64,000 nt of DNA. It comes from JAJDFU01 sp964640855. Its GTDB lineage: Bacteria; Bacteroidota; Bacteroidia; Chitinophagales; Saprospiraceae. The stretch lies in NCBI GenBank assembly GCA_964640855.1, contig CAZXIX010000007.1:1-64000 (forward strand). Direction: 5' to 3'. The translations under genes and the position numbers were made by a program. Under the pieces are notes generated by a model. That model was not told the origin of the DNA. It saw only the letters and a program-made list of their open reading frames with translations, and did not search any database. Shown here piece by piece: positions 59,778-64,000 of the stretch (position 1 is its first letter; every line of letters starts with the position of its first letter).

Positions 59778-60290
59778 TTAGATGAGGATTATCAGAAGAG
59801 CTACCAGGATGGCACCTGCCCCGAATCCGATAGACAACCAGGAGAAGAGAGGATCGGAGTCCTTTTTCAGGCCTATGATACCCAGTACCAAACCGGCTAT
59901 ACCAAATATGAGGGCTACCGGCCAGACCAGCCAGCCAAACAAGAAGCCGAAGCCGGCCAAACTCAAACCAATTATTCCGAACAAGTTGTCGCGGGCATCT
60001 TCGGGAGAGAATTCTTCCCCGCGTTCCTTCGCTTTACGGTATTTCCGCTGCAGGATCTTCAGACCGACTTTTTCACCCATGTTCAAGCGACTTCCTGTTT
60101 TGGCTTTGATCTCTTTAGGTTTCATCGTCATGGCCTCGGCTACGGTCAATCCGGCCAACGGACCTTCCTGAATGACGTATTCGTCGGCTGTGACGTGAGA
60201 GTTCGCCTTTTCAGGGTTAACGGAAAATGCAGGAATGCTCAAAGCGATGGAAAAAACAATGAGCAAAGACAGGTTTAACAGGTTTTTCAT
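59778..60290 (-). CDS. small membrane protein, paralogue of 60517-61050
   Basis: 170 residues. Signal peptide MKNLLNLSLLIVFSIALSIPAFS; a conserved central block (EYVIQEGPLAGLTVAEAM, TGSRLNMGEKVGLKILQRKY); then a glycine-rich hydrophobic pair of helices (IIGLSLAGFGFLFGWLVWPVALIFGI, GIIGLKKD) and a final hydrophobic helix. The C-terminal part has the DUF4190-like look of small GxxG-rich membrane segments. Function unknown. It shares layout and motifs with the gene 226 bases upstream on the same strand. Confidence 0.75.
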   Translation of the reverse strand: MKNLLNLSLLIVFSIALSIPAFSVNPEKANSHVTADEYVIQEGPLAGLTVAEAMTMKPKEIKAKTGSRLNMGEKVGLKILQRKYRKAKERGEEFSPEDARDNLFGIIGLSLAGFGFLFGWLVWPVALIFGIAGLVLGIIGLKKDSDPLFSWLSIGFGAGAILVALLIILI

Positions 60291-60516
60291 TCGTTGAAGG
60301 ATTTTAAGTTTTCAAGGATTTACCCTTTCCCCCAATTATAGATAATCTTGAAGGAAAAGTGAAAAGTGCAAAAAGATTTTCATCCGAAAAGAGTTCCTTT
60401 CAATCTATGGCTGCCCCAACCTCTATACAAGCTTAGCCGGGCCCGTTCATCCAAAGGTGGGCCGGTGGGAAACCAGAATGCAGTGCAGCTTTTTGACCAT
60501 GGTGAATCCAAGCGCG

Positions 60517-61050
60517 CTAAAGCACCACGATGACGGCAATGATAAAAAAGAGAATGGTTAAGCCTCCCAGCACCAATGCACCGATGGAGAGTCCGGGACG
60601 GCTATCTCTTTTCAAACCGACGGCTCCCAGCACGATGGCTGAAATGGCCAGGAACGGGGATAAGAAACCGAGAATGGGAATAAAGGCGAACAACAAGCCG
60701 ATACCGCCCAGGATGATACCTATAAGACCAAGCCTGTTGTCAGAAGCCAGTCTTTGCTCCAGTTTTTCCACTTTGCGGGGATCTTCGGAGATCTTTCGAT
60801 ACCGCTTTTGCACCATTTTCAGGCCCAACCGCTGCACCAAATTCAACTTGTTGCCGGTTCTCTCGCGCAACGTTTTATAATCGGTGGTCAGCACCTCCTC
60901 GAGAGTGAGGCCGGCCATGGGGCCTTCCGGAAAAACGTACTCGTCTATCTTTAGCGGGGAAGCTGCTTTTTCGTGGTTGACGGCAAATGTGCCTTGAACG
61001 AAGCAGAGGCTCAAAACGAGGGTCAGAAAAAAAGGAAGATGGCGTGTCAT
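60517..61050 (-). CDS. small membrane protein, paralogue of 59778-60290
   Basis: 177 residues from ATG 61050 (MTRHLPFFLTLVLSLCF signal peptide); an upstream in-frame start adds eleven unlikely residues. Shares EYVFPEGPMAGLTLEEVL, TGNKLNLVQRLGLKMVQKRYRK and the Gly-rich helices IGIILGGIGLLFAFIPI and LGAVGLKRD with its neighbour. No family with a known function recognised. Tandem duplication followed by divergence is the simplest explanation. Confidence 0.75.
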   Translation of the reverse strand: MTRHLPFFLTLVLSLCFVQGTFAVNHEKAASPLKIDEYVFPEGPMAGLTLEEVLTTDYKTLRERTGNKLNLVQRLGLKMVQKRYRKISEDPRKVEKLEQRLASDNRLGLIGIILGGIGLLFAFIPILGFLSPFLAISAIVLGAVGLKRDSRPGLSIGALVLGGLTILFFIIAVIVVL

Positions 61051-61133
61051 TTTGGACGATTTTAGGTGGACTCTAATTTCCAACTTTCTAAAAAAATTGC
61101 CGCAAAAGATGGGTCCGTTTTTTTACACCGCAA

Positions 61134-61679
61134 TCACAACCGCCACTCATCCAGGTATTTCACAAAAATTTTGGCAAGATTCTCCGCATCATCTATGCCT
61201 CGGTGATGCGTACCGGTAAATTCGAAGCCCTCTCTTTCCACCGCACTTTTCAACCCCACCGGACGGCGAAGTCGCCGGATTTCCTGGTATTGCCGCTTTA
61301 AATTGATATGAGGGGTCAGCCAGTCTTCTTCCAGGTCGTGCAGGCGGCAATCCTGCGCCAGCTGACGCTTGTCGAAACCTCCCCAGGAGCAAAGCACGAC
61401 CCCGTTGCCTTCCCAGAGTTCCATCCAATCCTGGAATTCCTGGATGACTTCCGGAAAGAGCCCGGCCCGCTCTATCTCCTCCTGGCTTATGGTGGTCAGG
61501 TCGCGGCAATAGGGCGAAAGGAAGGGATGCAATATGGGGCGGATAAATTGATTAAAGGTATCCATCACCTCCCCGTACCCATCCAGCTTGAGGGCTCCGA
61601 TCTCGATAGTTTCCCGTTCGTGCTCCATGCCCCGGTTGGGCCAGCAGGTTGCTTCCAGATCAAATACGATATATTCCAA
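61134..61679 (-). CDS. DEDDh 3'-5' exonuclease
   Basis: 181 residues from TTG 61679, which follows the channel stop by 15 bases. Exo I DLEATCW (Asp and Glu), Exo II near SWGGFDKRQLAQDC, and Exo III HRGIDDAEN (His and Asp) give a full DEDDh set. It is of the ERI1/KapD type, small single-domain exonucleases acting on RNA or single-stranded DNA. Substrate unknown. Last gene of the acyltransferase-channel-exonuclease run. Confidence 0.9.
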   Translation of the reverse strand: MEYIVFDLEATCWPNRGMEHERETIEIGALKLDGYGEVMDTFNQFIRPILHPFLSPYCRDLTTISQEEIERAGLFPEVIQEFQDWMELWEGNGVVLCSWGGFDKRQLAQDCRLHDLEEDWLTPHINLKRQYQEIRRLRRPVGLKSAVEREGFEFTGTHHRGIDDAENLAKIFVKYLDEWRL

Positions 61680-61694
61680 AATAATCGATCTTTT

Positions 61695-62483
61695 CTATGA
61701 GGAGCGAACATCATTTTTGATCAGAAGCTCCTTGATTTCTTCGATTTGGGCTTTCAGGTCCTCCATTCTTTTCTCCAGGGCATCGTTGTTGTCGAGGGTC
61801 ATCTCGTCTACAAAAACCGCATTGGCCAGTGACAAGCCGAAAATACCCCCTACCAGAACGATCAACCCGATGTAAAAGCGGGCGGCGTAGGTAAAAAAGG
61901 GATGCGTACTCTTTTCTGCCACCGCCTCCGAGATTTCGTTCCAGCCCTCGATCGTGAACAGCTGAAAGATCGAATAGGCCGAGATCAGGGGATCCCCAAA
62001 AAATGCCGGCACCTGCTCCCCGTACAGATGACAAGACAGGATGGCCAGAATAAAGTTCAACATGGCCAACGTCAGCAGTACAAAAACGGATGCCCGAACT
62101 GCCCGCCCCAGTCCCGAAAGGATCTTTCCCAGGTGTGGGATAAACTTAAGGAATCGCACCAGGCGGAATAAACGGAGCAGCCTGAGCAGAAGAAAAACAG
62201 ATGTATCCGGTATGTCGACAAAATGGATGAGCAGGGAAGGCAGGCTCAATACCACCACCAGGAAATCAAAGCGGTTCCAGCGGTCGGCGAAGTAAGCTTT
62301 GGAGCCCAGCTCAGACATTTTGACCAAAGCCTCCAGAATGAAAAGAACGATGAAAAACTCATCGGCCAGGATCAGGCTCTGATTGTCGCGCAACGATGGA
62401 AAGGACAACAGGAAAATGACCCCGGCATTCAGGACGATGGCGGTCATCATGTTCCACTCGCTCAGAAAAAATCGTTTGAGCAT
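61695..62483 (-). CDS. single-domain voltage-gated cation channel
   Basis: 262 residues, six helices. S4 is RLLRLFRLVRFLKFIP with arginines at 101, 104, 107 and 110 every third position. The pore loop reads FQLFTIEGWNEI, so the filter core is T-I-E-G-W (E179, G180); S6 (about 200-225) ends NAVFVDEM, and a C-terminal coiled coil (231-258) can hold a tetramer together, as in NaChBac. The Glu-Gly filter is closer to calcium-channel repeats and to Ca2+-conducting bacterial relatives than to NaChBac (LESW). Lies 14 bases after the acyltransferase stop. Confidence 0.92.
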   Translation of the reverse strand: MLKRFFLSEWNMMTAIVLNAGVIFLLSFPSLRDNQSLILADEFFIVLFILEALVKMSELGSKAYFADRWNRFDFLVVVLSLPSLLIHFVDIPDTSVFLLLRLLRLFRLVRFLKFIPHLGKILSGLGRAVRASVFVLLTLAMLNFILAILSCHLYGEQVPAFFGDPLISAYSIFQLFTIEGWNEISEAVAEKSTHPFFTYAARFYIGLIVLVGGIFGLSLANAVFVDEMTLDNNDALEKRMEDLKAQIEEIKELLIKNDVRSS

Positions 62484-62497
62484 ATGCCAACAAGCTT

Positions 62498-64000
62498 TCA
62501 GGCTTCAGTCGGTTGGGCAGGAGTAGGTTGCCACTCTTTTTCGGGGTTCCAGTCGATCCGACCTTCCAGCCCGTAATGTTCCAGACGATTGTGATAATAA
62601 TAAAGCAGTTTGAAGTTATCGCTTACGATATCGCCTTTTTTATTTTTCCGCAAAGGCTGATTCACGTGAAAGGTCCCGAGCCGGGCAATTCCATCGTTCA
62701 CCAGGTCCCCGACTGGCCATTTCAACGCCTTGGATTGTTTGATCTTGCCTTTGGCCTCCATCGTTGTCAATATGGTTTGCAATTGGCCGATGATAGCGTA
62801 AAGGCGTTCTTTTTGGAAAACGTACTCGTCACCGGGCAACCGGAGCAAGCCGAAGAGGTCCAGTTTGGGATTGTCCCGCTTCAACATCAGAAAGGCTGCG
62901 TGGGCAACCACATGACTGGAAAGCACTATGTTATCTTTAAAATAACGTTCCACCAAGCGTTCGGATAAAATACGCGTGTACTGCGACTCGCGCTGAAGGT
63001 CTTTATTCACTCCTTTGCCCGATTTGAAATAGGCGGCCACATCCATCAGGTTGCCGTATTGATCATAACTGTTGCCTGCGGCATCTACCGCATGCCCCAA
63101 CACATCCATGGGCTGCCCAAACGACAGCATGATCTCGCTCTCCTGGGTAAACAATTTCCACAGGAATTTCATCGTCTTCCGGAAACTGTAGGATTCGTCC
63201 CGGCTGTGATAATGCTCTTTGCCTTCCCTTTTCAGGTATTGGTTGATCAGGGATTGAGCCTCCAGCACGAAGTGGTAGCTCAGTACCAGCGGCACGATAA
63301 ACACCTTTTTGTTTTCTCCGCGCATGGCCATGGCCCGCTGCGCTTCCACGGCGGTACCCAACAAACCCAGTTTGACCCGGCTTTCCAGGGCACCCGAGCG
63401 CGAGCGCGTGCCGCCCGGGAAAAAGAGCGAATTGGTTCCCTGCTGGATGGACAAATTGGACATGGCCTTGAGCGTCTCCAGGTAAATGGGATTCTTTTTG
63501 CGCCGGTCGACCCGGTAGGCCCCCAGCCGGTTCATGAAGTAAGCCGTATAACCCGTATTGTACAGATTGAGTCCCGCGCCATAGGCGAAGGAAGGCAAGC
63601 CGGCAAAGGTATCCATGGCGTAGCCGATCAGGATGGAATCCAGATTGCTGAAGTGAGTGGGTACGACCACGACCGTGCCCTTGGAAAACAGGGAGCGTAC
63701 CGTTTCTACCTCGCCGTCGATCAGGAACCGCCGGGATAGCTTCCGGGTCCCCCGCTTATAGTAGACCACAGGCAGGGCCAGACGGGATAGGAGCTGATGA
63801 AAAAAGAAGGTCAGGAACCGGCGGGCAAAGAGAAAGGTCTTGATCCGGAAGGTGCCGACGATCTCCTCGGCGTAGCGTTTGACGATGGTTTCCAACAACT
63901 CTCTGTTGTTGGCAAAAGCCGTTTCCTCGGGCATGTCGAGCGAGTAGTCGACCAGTTGATTGTGGATTTTTTTCCAGAATTGCCTTTCGTTGGGAGGATC
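62498..64000 (-). CDS. glycerol-3-phosphate/lysophosphatidate-type acyltransferase, 5' end outside the window
   Basis: At least 500 residues. The frame stays open from the ATG at 63934 to the window edge (22 more codons, DPPNERQFWKKIHNQLVDY), so the true start is probably beyond 64000. The acyltransferase motifs are HFSNLD (H94, D99, counted from that ATG), the second-block GAYRVDR and LFFPGGTRSRSG with the substrate-binding Gly-Thr-Arg, and VFIVPLVLSYHFVLE. The long C-terminal region (about 280-478) resembles the extended PlsB-like branch. It adds acyl chains in phospholipid synthesis. First visible gene of the three-gene minus-strand run. Confidence 0.85.
   Translation of the reverse strand, partial: DPPNERQFWKKIHNQLVDYSLDMPEETAFANNRELLETIVKRYAEEIVGTFRIKTFLFARRFLTFFFHQLLSRLALPVVYYKRGTRKLSRRFLIDGEVETVRSLFSKGTVVVVPTHFSNLDSILIGYAMDTFAGLPSFAYGAGLNLYNTGYTAYFMNRLGAYRVDRRKKNPIYLETLKAMSNLSIQQGTNSLFFPGGTRSRSGALESRVKLGLLGTAVEAQRAMAMRGENKKVFIVPLVLSYHFVLEAQSLINQYLKREGKEHYHSRDESYSFRKTMKFLWKLFTQESEIMLSFGQPMDVLGHAVDAAGNSYDQYGNLMDVAAYFKSGKGVNKDLQRESQYTRILSERLVERYFKDNIVLSSHVVAHAAFLMLKRDNPKLDLFGLLRLPGDEYVFQKERLYAIIGQLQTILTTMEAKGKIKQSKALKWPVGDLVNDGIARLGTFHVNQPLRKNKKGDIVSDNFKLLYYYHNRLEHYGLEGRIDWNPEKEWQPTPAQPTEA

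Overview
The window reads as chromosomal DNA of a Bacteroidota bacterium, most likely from the Saprospiria/Sphingobacteriia side of the phylum. The signs are a PorT-type type IX secretion protein directly after menG, a DUF1573-yajC-ybbR block, a TamB of about 1650 residues, DUF4230, GlcNAc-kinase/PfkA coupling, lipoproteins with LxxC lipoboxes, several GTG/TTG starts with weak Shine-Dalgarno sequences, and repeated copies of the Bacteroidota promoter pattern TTTG-N19/20-TAnnTTTG. I see no tRNA, rRNA, CRISPR array, prophage or intact transposase. Ten Ns at 11542-11551 mark a scaffold gap flanked by imperfect inverted repeats.

Layout. 1-337 is non-coding and holds a possible small structured RNA. 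338-2159 (minus) is DUF1573-yajC-ybbR. 2264-7997 (plus) is a tightly packed run: aroK, a DUF429 protein, a large ClpA/ClpB-like double AAA+ ATPase with an unusual C-terminal extension, and an exported subtilisin-like protease. 7978-9401 (minus) is folE followed by a short-chain dehydrogenase that lacks the usual catalytic Ser. 9402-10102 holds a promoter, a strongly structured RNA candidate and a strong terminator in front of a frameshifted lpdA. 11643-16107 (minus) is a C39-peptidase ABC exporter with its HlyD adaptor, then an alpha/beta hydrolase; a glucosaminidase lies upstream. 17258-19113 (plus) is GlcNAc kinase-pfkA. 19076-23168 (minus) is a membrane protein, prfB with a classical +1 programmed frameshift, an FKBP lipoprotein and a DHH phosphoesterase.

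23344-28126 contains ndk, mutS2 (minus), a lipoprotein and aroC. 28134-35587 (minus) is folP, an unknown three-helix membrane protein and tamB. 35789-41333 (plus) is DUF4230, a TPMT-like methyltransferase, a three-LysM secreted protein and a CNNM/CBS transporter. 41341-47545 (minus) is yidC, an aminotransferase, a lipoprotein, a membrane-anchored protein with a duplicated helix-hairpin-helix-type module, and an OmpA-domain protein. 47738-50433 is ffh and a fatty-acid-hydroxylase-family protein. 50496-55493 (minus) is 3-hydroxyacyl-CoA dehydrogenase, a TPR protein and gyrA. 55740-59718 is menG, porT, an AcpH-like protein (minus), ychF and rluE. 59778-64000 (minus) is two paralogous small membrane proteins, a DEDDh exonuclease, a single-domain voltage-gated cation channel and an acyltransferase cut by the window edge.

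Most genes are housekeeping: aromatic and folate biosynthesis, translation termination, SRP/YidC protein targeting, envelope assembly, central carbon. The parts least explained by known biology are the ATPase whose C-terminus resembles the PCRF domain of class-I release factors, the structured RNA before lpdA, and the channel with a calcium-channel-like TxEGW filter. Function calls come from reading the protein sequences; no database search was run.
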